Part shown: piece after piece, positions 34,646 through 43,867 of the stretch
How positions within the stretch are numbered: position 1 is the stretch's first letter
Layout: every line of letters begins with the position of its first letter
Assembly (NCBI GenBank): GCA_035944115.1
Contig: DASZBJ010000012.1
Span: 1-64,000, forward strand
Direction: 5' to 3'
DNA: 64,000 nt
From: Candidatus Babeliales bacterium
GTDB taxonomy: Bacteria > Babelota > Babeliae > Babelales > Vermiphilaceae
The notes under the pieces: generated by a model
What the model was told of the DNA's origin: nothing
Databases searched by the model: none
The model's input: only the letters and a program-made list of their open reading frames with translations
Program-made: the position numbers and the translations under genes

Positions 34646-34990
34646 ATGGCTATTGAGTGGAAGATAAAATATTGGCCGCCGAAGGATAAGAACGATATTG
34701 AGCGATGGTTTAAGAAATTAACCAATGAACAACAAAAATCCATCGTAAAAGTACTTACAATGCTCAGAATTGGCGGTAACGAAATTAAACTACCTCACAG
34801 CCGAAGTTTAGGAAAGAAGCTTTTTGAACTACGGGAAGGAAGATTTGGCTACCGCATCTATTATATGTTCTACGAGGAGTACATCATAGTATTACTGACC
34901 GCTGGGGACAAAACAACTCAGCAAAATGATATAAAAACAGCACGCACTCGATTGATTGAGGTTACAAAATATGGAAGGGAATTATTATGA
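34646..34990 (+). CDS. HigB/RelE-like toxin (intact copy)
   Basis: I start at ATG 34646, with AAAGG upstream; a GTG two codons earlier is possible. The protein of about 114 residues matches the Gp49-like HigB family (PF05973): IEWKIKYWPP, IKLPHSRSLGKKLFELR, FGYRIYYMFYEEYIIVLLTAGDK. The basic and aromatic residues of the second half form the RNA-cleaving site in relatives. Its stop overlaps the antitoxin start (ATGA). It is the intact counterpart of the frameshifted gene at 10970-11295. Confidence 0.88.
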   Translation: MAIEWKIKYWPPKDKNDIERWFKKLTNEQQKSIVKVLTMLRIGGNEIKLPHSRSLGKKLFELREGRFGYRIYYMFYEEYIIVLLTAGDKTTQQNDIKTARTRLIEVTKYGRELL

Positions 34991-35301
34991 AATTAAAAAA
35001 CTTTAAAGACCTTGTTAATGAATGCCTTACCAAAAAAGAGATCGCCGAAGCTGAAAAGCAGGCACGATTAGAATTAAAAGCTTTACATAGATTGCAAACA
35101 TGTATGAAAGAAGCAATCGACGATTACATGAAAAAAAATGATGTAGGCTTCAACGAACTGGTTAAAAAACTCAATTCCAACCCGCGACAAATAGCAAAAA
35201 TACAAAGCGGCAAAGCCAACTTAACATTCACTAGTATAGCTCATATCGCTACCTTACTTGGGCAAGAACCCATCATAGTTTTTAAAAAAAGTAAAAAATA
35301 A
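34987..35301 (+). CDS. HigA-like XRE-family antitoxin (intact module)
   Basis: The 104-aa product has a helical N-terminus (ECLTKKEIAEAEKQARLELK) and a helix-turn-helix at about residues 55-95 (GFNELVKKLNSNPRQIAKIQSGKANLTF). It overlaps the toxin stop by 4 nt. Along its length it aligns with the antitoxin at 11299-11598. It is expected to neutralise the toxin and to repress the operon through the palindrome at 34578-34597. Confidence 0.88.
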   Translation: MKLKNFKDLVNECLTKKEIAEAEKQARLELKALHRLQTCMKEAIDDYMKKNDVGFNELVKKLNSNPRQIAKIQSGKANLTFTSIAHIATLLGQEPIIVFKKSKK

Positions 35302-35374
35302 ACTATTGCTTTCTTTCTTTACTCTTTATTAGGTTGTGTTGTAAAGATCACCATAAATATTAAGGAAAGAAAGC

Positions 35375-37045
35375 ATGCGTATAGTACGTTTTTTGTTGAT
35401 GCTATTATTATGCTTCAATTCACATAACAGCTTTTCAGCTGCCGAACCGGCTCCTGTTGATATAGATCCAACAATACAACAATTGCTCATATTTTTAGAC
35501 GACAGCGAACCATACTATTATAATACATCAGAGCCAAAATATGATCATCACCTACGCGCTGTAACAAAAACTGCCGCAAAAGCTATCAAGGATCTCGCCG
35601 GTTCCATTCTTATTTCTGGATCTCTCTTATACAACTTACTGCGCGAACCAAAAAAATATGACCGCGAGAAGCATATATTTAACAATTTTTACAAAGATTT
35701 TAACTCAAATGATTGGATAATAAGAAAAGTAAACAGTACTGAAGACCAAAAAACTCAACTCTATCTCATGATCCCTACGGGATACCTTGGTATACTACCG
35801 GATGACTTACGCCAATTAAATATAAAAAATCCAATTACCGAATTGGAATATGGTCTCGGTTTAAAAATTGAACATATGGACACGATTCCATCAAACACCA
35901 ACCAAGAACTCCGTGATTATTTTACAGCACAATATAACAGTTATACAATGGCAAACTTTAGTGAATTGCAAAATGCAGCTGGTGGTGATTTTATAAAAAA
36001 TTGTATAAATGAGAAAAAGCTATTTGTCTCGCAATCTGATTATCTTAAAAGAGGCCAAGACCCAGCGAAATGGATCATCTATTTAATGGGGCATGGTGGC
36101 TATAATACCCATATCGCCTATCTCTCTCTTAAGAATTTTGACCTGTTATTAAGGTTCCTCGAAAAAGATATTCTAACCATTTTTTTCGCCTATAATTCAT
36201 GTTATGGTGCAGGATTTAATACACAGCAAGTCTTTGGTGAACTGATGGCAAAAGGAGGCGCTAGAACACTGCCGTTTCCGATTGTAACACAAGCGCTCAC
36301 TGATGCGCCTGTGGTAGCTCCTGATACCATAAACTTTAATTCTTTTATAAACACCTTATTATATGATCCCAGCGATTACCGTAAAGCCATTGCATATATA
36401 ATGCCAACCACATCATCAATTAAAAGTACTCCACAAATTAAATTGCCAAACGTACCCGCCTGGTTCCCTATTACTAAACTAGACAATGCACTGATACGCA
36501 TCACAAAAATAAAAAGCGCAACACGGAAAAAATCTTTAACCGTAAATGAAAAGCCTGTTTTATTATATACCAACTATGTTCCATTTTTAATCAACTTTCC
36601 CTCAGACGCTCCAGAATTATTAATCTCAATGATCCCAGGAAACGCAGTACACATCATTGATAAAGTTGCGTTCGTAGATCGTCTCACCATACAAAATTTT
36701 TTTTCAAAAATGGATAATATAGAATATGGATCTTCCAAACTTTTTTTCATCAAAACTGTACAGATCGGTAATCTTTCCAATATCACTAATATGATTATTG
36801 ATTACAAGCCAAACAAAAAACCTGTATTTTTTTTCACGGAAAACGGACAACAAAAAAACTCTTTTTGGGATGAGGAGTCAGCATTAAAAAATGATTATAT
36901 GAAAGCCTACGAACAGGTATTACAAAATACTTCTCCAGAACCAATTGCAATCGGGGCAAAAAAAGTTGAAGAAGTGTTAGAAAAAAAATTGCGTCGAAAA
37001 AATATTCCACAAAAGAAAAATGTACCGCAAAAAGCAAAACTTTAA
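35375..37045 (+). CDS. Secreted clan CD-like cysteine peptidase candidate, copy 1
   Basis: The 556-aa protein has a signal peptide (FLLMLLLCFNSHNSFSAAE). The core shared by all copies includes LLIFLDDSEPYYY, GSILISGSLLYNLLREPKKYD, WIIRKV, and the putative catalytic pair: His240 in IIYLMGHGGY and Cys276 in FFAYNSCYGAGFN, 36 residues apart. Both follow hydrophobic strands, as in caspases, gingipains and CHAT proteases. A second conserved region (IRLPNVPAWFPIT-like, VLLYTNYVPFLINF) runs to about 440. This copy is the shortest: it lacks the ankyrin and C-terminal helical parts and ends in a Lys-rich tail. AAGGAAAGAAAG precedes the start. It opens a five-gene array. Confidence 0.8.
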   Translation: MRIVRFLLMLLLCFNSHNSFSAAEPAPVDIDPTIQQLLIFLDDSEPYYYNTSEPKYDHHLRAVTKTAAKAIKDLAGSILISGSLLYNLLREPKKYDREKHIFNNFYKDFNSNDWIIRKVNSTEDQKTQLYLMIPTGYLGILPDDLRQLNIKNPITELEYGLGLKIEHMDTIPSNTNQELRDYFTAQYNSYTMANFSELQNAAGGDFIKNCINEKKLFVSQSDYLKRGQDPAKWIIYLMGHGGYNTHIAYLSLKNFDLLLRFLEKDILTIFFAYNSCYGAGFNTQQVFGELMAKGGARTLPFPIVTQALTDAPVVAPDTINFNSFINTLLYDPSDYRKAIAYIMPTTSSIKSTPQIKLPNVPAWFPITKLDNALIRITKIKSATRKKSLTVNEKPVLLYTNYVPFLINFPSDAPELLISMIPGNAVHIIDKVAFVDRLTIQNFFSKMDNIEYGSSKLFFIKTVQIGNLSNITNMIIDYKPNKKPVFFFTENGQQKNSFWDEESALKNDYMKAYEQVLQNTSPEPIAIGAKKVEEVLEKKLRRKNIPQKKNVPQKAKL

Positions 37046-37108
37046 TTTTTAAAATTAGTACACATAAAAAGCGTAGAATAAGGCCAAGATCTAAAGAGGA
37101 AAAGTAAC

Positions 37109-39442
37109 ATGCGCACGTTCCATTTCTTATTATTTGCAATACTACTATGTTTCAACACGCACATCACCTTTTCAGCTGCCGAATTCGAGCGAAAAGAAGC
37201 TGCTGCTTATATCGACCCAATCATCCGATCTTTACTGATTTTTTTAGATGATAGTGAGGCATACTCTTACAACGCTGATGAACATTTTCGCCATCTTGGC
37301 TCTCTAACAGGCACTGCATTACGTGCTATCAATAATCTGGTCAGCCCGATTCTAATTTCAGGATCTCTTTTATATAACCTACTGCGACAACCTCAGGAAT
37401 ACGAATCGGACGCACATAAACGTGCGTTTAATGACTTTTACAAAAACTTTGATCCGAGTAAATGGATAATACGAAAAATAAATGATGCCAAAAGCCAAAG
37501 TACAGGCTTATATTGCATGATCCCTAATGGCTACCAGGGCATATCACAGGACTCATTACAACAACTACATGCAGCGGATGAACTTACCGAATCAGAGTAT
37601 AATCTCGGTCTGAAAATTGAACATATGGATCCCATTCCGCCCCAAAACAAGCAGGATCTTCGTGATTACTTTATAAAACAATGTGAGCGCGAGACGATTG
37701 CAGTTTTTTCTAACACAGACTATCAAGCTGACGACGCTCAAGCAACTGAAGACGATTATGCAACGGGCGATTATTTTATAAAAAACTGCATCAAAGAAAA
37801 AAAGGTATTCGTTTCACAATCCGATTATAGTAAAGCAAAAAGAGAGCCTGTACGATGGATTATATATTTAGATGGACATGGCAGATATGGCAGCCATATC
37901 GCACAGCTATCATTTCAGGGCTTTAATACATTATTAACATTCCTTGAGAAAGACATCCTCACCGTTTTTTTCGTTTATTTTTCTTGCTATAGCGCGGGTT
38001 TTAATGCTCAGCACATATTTGGTGAACTTATGGCACAAGAAGGCGCTAAAACCTTACCATTCCCGATCGCAACAAACATACTCACGGATGCTCCTGCAAC
38101 CAGCGCAAATCTTAACTTCAGTGCATTCATAGAGACGTTACTGCATGATCCAAGTAATTATCGCCAAGCAATTGCTCATATAACGAGCTCTGCACTTGAT
38201 AGTATGGCGCAAATCAGACTTCCTAATGTACCTGCATGGTTCCCCGTCACCAAAATTAATGACGCAGTAGTACGTATCACAAAAATAGATGCAGCAACAC
38301 GCAAAACGCCACTAAATATAAGTGAAAAGCCTCTTTTGTTGTATACCAACTATGTACCATTTTTAATTAATTTTTCTTCAGTAAACCCAGAACTACTAAT
38401 TCCAATGATTGCAGGGCCCGCAGTACACACAATTGACGCAGTAACATTCTCAACCGATAACGCCATGAAAAAATTTTTTAATAAAATGAAAAACATTGAA
38501 TATGGAACTTCAAAATTGTTTTTTATAAAAACAGTCCACCGTGAAGGCCTTTCAGCTATCACCAATCTGATCATTGACTATAGACCGAGAAAGAAGCCAT
38601 TATTCTTTTTCACTCAAGATGGTCAACAACAAGCGTATATATTTGATGATACGCTTTTTGGCAAAACGCAATCGTATGAACAAGGGGATTATATGAAAAA
38701 CTACGAAGAACGTTTACTAAAAAATGATACTCCCGAACCAATCACCGCACATGTCAAAAATATTGAGCACATGTTAGAAAAAAAGGCACAACAAAATATC
38801 CGTGGGGGCGCAGAAAATCAATTATTCGATTTGGTGCGCAGCGGAGATATAGCAGAAGTTCAAAACTTGATACGTACGGGAATAGATCTTGATTTCCAAA
38901 ATCAACAAAGGCAAACAGCGTTAATGATTGCTGCAGAAAAAGGATATAAAGAAATCGTAGAATTACTGTTAATTGCTGGTGCCAATACAGATCGGCGCAA
39001 TCCTCGCAACCAAACAGCTGCAGATATTGCTCGCAAAACAGGCCATGCAGAGGTCGCTGTCTTGATTAAAAATGCCAACAACATAAAATTGCGACAGATT
39101 ATTAAACTGCACCTTCTTCCTTATCTTGATAGATCGCAAATGAACACCGTGCGACTTATATTAGAACAAGCAGCAAAGAAAACTCCCAAGGCTTTGCAAC
39201 TCATTAAAGATATCATTGCTCAGCTTCTTGATAACAATGAACAAGAAGCCGTTGAGCTCGTCGATGCAGCGTATAAAGGTGTTATGCGCTTTGGTGGCTT
39301 TTCAATACAAGAATTTGAACAAGCGAAATGGCAAGAAATTTTAACTGATCTCATGAATGATACCGATATTGCAGTGCTGCTCGAGCGATATACACCAACA
39401 CTATCGCCGCAAAAAGCGTCCGAAGATGAGCGAAAAGAATAA
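37109..39442 (+). CDS. Secreted clan CD-like peptidase candidate with ankyrin repeats, copy 2
   Basis: This 777-aa copy begins with a signal peptide (FHFLLFAILLCFNTHITFSAAE). The putative catalytic pair is His257 (YLDGHGRYG) and Cys293 (VYFSCYSAGFN), spacing 36. It has an inserted acidic loop near residue 208 (TDYQADDAQATEDDYATG) not seen in the others. Ankyrin repeats occupy about 570-665 (LFDLVRSGDIAEVQNLI, TALMIAAEKGYKEIVELLL, TAADIARKTGH). A helical C-terminal region follows (KLRQIIKLHLLPYLD, RLILEQAAKK). It starts 64 nt after copy 1 with AAAGAGGAAAAG before the ATG. Confidence 0.82.
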   Translation: MRTFHFLLFAILLCFNTHITFSAAEFERKEAAAYIDPIIRSLLIFLDDSEAYSYNADEHFRHLGSLTGTALRAINNLVSPILISGSLLYNLLRQPQEYESDAHKRAFNDFYKNFDPSKWIIRKINDAKSQSTGLYCMIPNGYQGISQDSLQQLHAADELTESEYNLGLKIEHMDPIPPQNKQDLRDYFIKQCERETIAVFSNTDYQADDAQATEDDYATGDYFIKNCIKEKKVFVSQSDYSKAKREPVRWIIYLDGHGRYGSHIAQLSFQGFNTLLTFLEKDILTVFFVYFSCYSAGFNAQHIFGELMAQEGAKTLPFPIATNILTDAPATSANLNFSAFIETLLHDPSNYRQAIAHITSSALDSMAQIRLPNVPAWFPVTKINDAVVRITKIDAATRKTPLNISEKPLLLYTNYVPFLINFSSVNPELLIPMIAGPAVHTIDAVTFSTDNAMKKFFNKMKNIEYGTSKLFFIKTVHREGLSAITNLIIDYRPRKKPLFFFTQDGQQQAYIFDDTLFGKTQSYEQGDYMKNYEERLLKNDTPEPITAHVKNIEHMLEKKAQQNIRGGAENQLFDLVRSGDIAEVQNLIRTGIDLDFQNQQRQTALMIAAEKGYKEIVELLLIAGANTDRRNPRNQTAADIARKTGHAEVAVLIKNANNIKLRQIIKLHLLPYLDRSQMNTVRLILEQAAKKTPKALQLIKDIIAQLLDNNEQEAVELVDAAYKGVMRFGGFSIQEFEQAKWQEILTDLMNDTDIAVLLERYTPTLSPQKASEDERKE

Positions 39443-39458
39443 AAAAAAGGAAAATAGC

Positions 39459-41768
39459 ATGCGCACACCTCATTTTCTATTACTTGCAGTACTCTTATGC
39501 CTCACCTCTCGTAACAGTTTTTCTGCTGCGGAATTAGAGCGAAAAGAAGCTGCCGAAATCGATCCCTTAACACGTTCTTTACTTATGTTTTTAGATGATA
39601 GTGAAGCATACAGGCAGAATGAAGAAGACAAATCTCATCTGGGCCCTTTAGCTAACACTGCATTGCACGCCATCGATGACCAGGTCTGTCCAATCCTTAT
39701 TTCAGGGTCTCTTCTTTATAATCTATTACGAGAACCAAAAGAATATGATAAACGTAAAAAAGAATTCGATCTTTTTTATAGAAACTTTGATCCACAAAAA
39801 TGGATAATAAGAAAGGTTAGGACGACTGAAGACCAAGTAACAACCCGCTATTGCATGATTCCTATAGGTTACCAAGGCATATCAGAAAATAATCTTCAAG
39901 AACTGAAGACAGACGCTCCTCTGACCGAGCTAGAATACAATCTTGGCTTGAAAATTGAACACATGGATGTTATACCGATTATTCCAGTCGATGAGCAAGC
40001 CCCCCTTAACGATAAACAAAATCTTCGCAACTATTTTAGGGCACAGTATGATACATATAACAGTAAAAACTATCGCAATGCCTTAAAGAATAAATCAGGG
40101 CATGATTTTATAAAAAATTGTGTTGAAGAAAAATCAATATTCGTTGAGCACGCTGATTATAATAAAATCAAACGAGAGCCAATAAGATGGATTTTCTACT
40201 TAAATGGCCATGGCGGCTACGGTGCTACCATAGCACAACTTTCATTTAAAGAGTTTGATACGCTCCTGACATTTCTTGAAAAGAATATTGTAACAATTTT
40301 TTTTGCCTACTGCACGTGCTTTGCTGCAGGGTTTAACGCCACACAGCTGTTTGGTGAGATCACCAGTAAGACGGGCATGCGATCATTGCCATTTCCAATC
40401 GTAGTACAGGGACTCGTTGATTTATCCGTAAACAAAGTGCTTGGCGAAAGCTTTAAATTTGATTTTTTTATACAAACCTTAATCAGTAACCCAAGCAATT
40501 ATCGTGAAGCAATGTCGTATGTAATGCCTTCATTATCAGTCAGCGACATTCCACAAATTAAACTCCCTCACGTGCCGGCATGGTTCCCGATCACCAAAGT
40601 TGATAATGCAGTAGCTCGTATCACGAAAATAGAAATCGCAACTCGAAAAAGCCCTTTAGTGGTAGGCGATAAACCTCTGCTGCTATATACCAATCACGTG
40701 CCGTTTCCCATTAATTTTTCTTCATCAAAACCAATAATTTCCATGATCCCTGGTAATGCAGTGCACATCATTGACACAGCGACTTTCTCGAACGCCCAAG
40801 CCTTAGACGACTTTTTTGACAACATGGATGATGTTGGAAAATATGGCCCATCAAAACTGTTTTTTATAAAAACTATACGATTCGCACAACCCGCAACAGG
40901 ACATAACGACCATTCTGATGTAACGAATGTAATTATTGATTATAAGCCTATAGAAAAGCCTTTAAGATTTTTCACCCAGAGTGGTCAACAGCAGACCTAT
41001 ACATCTCATTGGACCGTTGAACCATATGAGGATGGCGATTATATGGCGATGTATGAAGCGGAGTTACTAAAAAACTATATCCCTGAACCAGCAATTGCCA
41101 GTGCAAGAACTATTGAACAAGCTCTAGAAAAAAAATTGTACCAACACCAAGCAGACGATCTATTTTTAGATATGGTGCGCACAGGAGATATAAAGAAGGT
41201 GCAAGATCTGATGAATACTGGAATTGCGATCAACAGTACAAGTCAACAGAATGCATTGATCATTGCAGCGCAAAATGGTGACAAACGCATGGTCGAATTA
41301 TTGTTAATTGCAGGAATGCACAGCACAATTGCTGCGCACGTTGCACGCAAGGCCGATTATAGAGATATAGCGGTATTAATTGAAAATGCAGATAACATTA
41401 AACTGCGGCAGTTAATTAAACTACAATTGTATCCAAAGCTTAACTCATCAACGAGAGAGAACTTACGTGACATCTTAGAGGAAGCATCAAAAAAGAAGCC
41501 CGACGCTTTGCGCCTTATTAAAGATATTATTACGCAGCTTCTTTCTCATAATGCACGCAAAGCTGTTGTTCTCATCAAAAAAGCATACCAAGATGCCATG
41601 AGCTTCGATGAGGATTTTTCAATACAAGAATTTGAACAAGACAAGTGGCAAAAGATTTTGACTGGCCTCATGAATGATAAGGAAATTGCAACGCTCCTTG
41701 ATCAATACACACCAACAATATCGCCAATAGAAAAATCGGAAGAAGAACGAAAAGAACAAAGCAAGTAG
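39459..41768 (+). CDS. Secreted clan CD-like peptidase candidate with ankyrin repeats, copy 3
   Basis: I start at ATG 39459 (AAAAAGGAAAAT upstream, signal peptide FLLLAVLLCLTSRNSFSAAE); longer readings overlap copy 2. The 769-aa product carries His251 (YLNGHGGYG) and Cys287 (AYCTCFAAGFN), again 36 apart; a second Cys two residues earlier is unique to this copy. One to two degenerate ankyrin units lie at about 565-645 (LFLDMVRTGDIKKVQDLM, NALIIAAQNGDKRMVELLL) and the shared helical end follows. It starts 16 nt after copy 2, so the array is probably one transcript. Confidence 0.82.
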   Translation: MRTPHFLLLAVLLCLTSRNSFSAAELERKEAAEIDPLTRSLLMFLDDSEAYRQNEEDKSHLGPLANTALHAIDDQVCPILISGSLLYNLLREPKEYDKRKKEFDLFYRNFDPQKWIIRKVRTTEDQVTTRYCMIPIGYQGISENNLQELKTDAPLTELEYNLGLKIEHMDVIPIIPVDEQAPLNDKQNLRNYFRAQYDTYNSKNYRNALKNKSGHDFIKNCVEEKSIFVEHADYNKIKREPIRWIFYLNGHGGYGATIAQLSFKEFDTLLTFLEKNIVTIFFAYCTCFAAGFNATQLFGEITSKTGMRSLPFPIVVQGLVDLSVNKVLGESFKFDFFIQTLISNPSNYREAMSYVMPSLSVSDIPQIKLPHVPAWFPITKVDNAVARITKIEIATRKSPLVVGDKPLLLYTNHVPFPINFSSSKPIISMIPGNAVHIIDTATFSNAQALDDFFDNMDDVGKYGPSKLFFIKTIRFAQPATGHNDHSDVTNVIIDYKPIEKPLRFFTQSGQQQTYTSHWTVEPYEDGDYMAMYEAELLKNYIPEPAIASARTIEQALEKKLYQHQADDLFLDMVRTGDIKKVQDLMNTGIAINSTSQQNALIIAAQNGDKRMVELLLIAGMHSTIAAHVARKADYRDIAVLIENADNIKLRQLIKLQLYPKLNSSTRENLRDILEEASKKKPDALRLIKDIITQLLSHNARKAVVLIKKAYQDAMSFDEDFSIQEFEQDKWQKILTGLMNDKEIATLLDQYTPTISPIEKSEEERKEQSK

Positions 41769-41800
41769 GAACACTATCTCGAAAAATTAAGAGAGGTAAT

Positions 41801-43846
41801 ATGCGCATATTATATATTTTGCTTGCTCTGCTGATAGGTTCGTCGGCACAAAACAGTTTTTCCGCTGCAGAACTTGAGCAAAAAGAAGCTGCTGCTGACA
41901 TTGACCCAACAATACGATCTTTACTGATTTTTTTGGATGATAGTGAAGCGTATTATTATGATGCTTCAAACCCATCCTATGATCATCACTTTCGTGCTAC
42001 AACACGGGATTCAAGAGATGCTATTGAAAGTGCTGCTGGGCCAATTCTTATTTCTGGATCTCTTTTATATAATTTATTGCGAAAACCAAAGGAGTATGAC
42101 AACAATATAACTCCACTACATACTTTTTACGCCAACTTTAACCCAAATAATTGGATAATAAGAGAGATTAAAGCTCCCCAAAATCAAGCAACTACCTTGT
42201 ATTGCATGATTCCCAGGGGATATCTTGGTATATCGCATACTGCTTTACAACAATTAGGTACAAACGATCCAATCACTGAACTAGAATATACTCTTGGTCT
42301 ACAAATTGAACACATGAGCACAATCTCAGCAAATAACAAACAAGAACTTCGTAGCCATTTTATGACACAATATGATGGCTATACAGTTGCAAATTATCAT
42401 TCTCTAGAAGATAGAACTGGTAATGACTTTATAAAAAGCTGCATACAAGAGAAAACGCTATTTGTTTCGCAATCTGATTATATTAAAATCAATCGAGAAC
42501 CAACAAAATGGATCATCTATCTAGGTGGTCACGGAATGTATGGAAGCATTATTGCACAGCTTTCATTTAAAGAGTTTGATACATTCTTAAGATTTCTCGA
42601 AAAAACTATCATAACAATTTTTTTCGTTTATTCCTCTTGCTATGCAGCAGGATTTAATGCAAAGCAAGTATTTGGTGAGCTGATGGCAAAGGGAGGAGCT
42701 CGAACATTGCCATTTCCTATCGTGACACAAGCATTAACTGATGCAGAAACGTTTCCAAGCAAAGTATATTTTAAAGCATTTATAGAATATCTATTAAAGA
42801 ATCCCAGTAATTACGAAAAAGCAATTCTATCTCTAATACCCCTCCAATCAGAAATTTTCACTATCCCCCAAATTCGATTCCCCCATGTTCCTGCATGGTT
42901 TCCCGTTACTGAATATCATGATGAAATCGTTCGCATCACAAAAATAAAAGCTGCTGCACAGAAAAATTCTCTAGAGATAATGCATCATCATAAGGCTATT
43001 TTATTATATACTAACCACGTTCCATTCTTAATTGACTTTTCTTCACAAAAACCATTAATTTCAATGATTCCGGGAAGTGCATTACATGTAATTGACGCTA
43101 CAAAGTTCGACAGGAAATCCAGTCTAGATTCCTTTTTTATATATATGAGTGCTATTCAATATGGATCCTCCAAAATATTTTTCATAAAAAATATAGCTCT
43201 CAGCGCAGATAATACAAATCTAACCAATGTAGTTATTCATTATAATCCAAACACAAAACCTTTATTTTTTTTCACCGAAAATACACAATACAAAACATAT
43301 CTCAATGGAAAATTTACAAATTCTCCCACTGGCGACTATATGAAAACGTATAAACCATTGTTGGCTTATTCTCCAGAGCAGGTGACCATAACAATAAAAA
43401 AAATTGAACAAGCGTTACCTTCACTTCAAAAAGTCGCTACTCCCATCAAACTACGACTGCTCATTGAACTAGAACTATACCCACTTCTTGACTTTGCAGA
43501 TAGGAGAAACCTGCGCTATATATTAGAACAAATTGCAAAACAATCTCCTGAGGCGCTAGAAATATTTAAGAATATTATCTCTCGCCTTATTAACAACTAT
43601 GCACAACAAGCAGCCAAACTGACCCGTAAAGCATATGGAGGCAGCAGTTATTGGGGAAATGATTTTTCCATACAAGAATTTGGACAACAAAAATGGCAAA
43701 AAATTTTGACCGACCTAATACATGATAAAGACATTGCAACACTGCTTGACCACTATACACCTGAACTATCCCCACCAAAAAAACCTGTTAACGAAAAAAA
43801 TGAAAAAACATATGAGCCCGAAGTCCCCGCTGGACTCATGCTATAA
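41801..43846 (+). CDS. Secreted clan CD-like peptidase candidate, copy 4 (no ankyrin)
   Basis: The 681-aa product has a signal peptide (ILYILLALLIGSSAQNSFSAAE), His244 (YLGGHGMYG) and Cys280 (VYSSCYAAGFN), 36 apart. The ankyrin region of copies 2, 3, 5 and 6 is absent: the linker (about residue 530) passes straight into the helical end (KLRLLIELELYPLLDF, RRNLRYILEQIAKQ, GSSYWGNDFSIQEFG). It ends in YEPEVPAGLML; the last seven residues, VPAGLML, also close copies 5 and 6. AGAGAGGTAAT precedes the start. It follows copy 3 by 32 nt. Confidence 0.82.
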   Translation: MRILYILLALLIGSSAQNSFSAAELEQKEAAADIDPTIRSLLIFLDDSEAYYYDASNPSYDHHFRATTRDSRDAIESAAGPILISGSLLYNLLRKPKEYDNNITPLHTFYANFNPNNWIIREIKAPQNQATTLYCMIPRGYLGISHTALQQLGTNDPITELEYTLGLQIEHMSTISANNKQELRSHFMTQYDGYTVANYHSLEDRTGNDFIKSCIQEKTLFVSQSDYIKINREPTKWIIYLGGHGMYGSIIAQLSFKEFDTFLRFLEKTIITIFFVYSSCYAAGFNAKQVFGELMAKGGARTLPFPIVTQALTDAETFPSKVYFKAFIEYLLKNPSNYEKAILSLIPLQSEIFTIPQIRFPHVPAWFPVTEYHDEIVRITKIKAAAQKNSLEIMHHHKAILLYTNHVPFLIDFSSQKPLISMIPGSALHVIDATKFDRKSSLDSFFIYMSAIQYGSSKIFFIKNIALSADNTNLTNVVIHYNPNTKPLFFFTENTQYKTYLNGKFTNSPTGDYMKTYKPLLAYSPEQVTITIKKIEQALPSLQKVATPIKLRLLIELELYPLLDFADRRNLRYILEQIAKQSPEALEIFKNIISRLINNYAQQAAKLTRKAYGGSSYWGNDFSIQEFGQQKWQKILTDLIHDKDIATLLDHYTPELSPPKKPVNEKNEKTYEPEVPAGLML

Positions 43847-43867
43847 ACAAAATAATTTGGAGAAAAA

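Noticed and set aside
38902-39468. Minus-strand open frames inside the peptidase array
   Set aside because: They are antisense to the ankyrin and helical segments and follow the phase of the conserved plus-strand paralogs.
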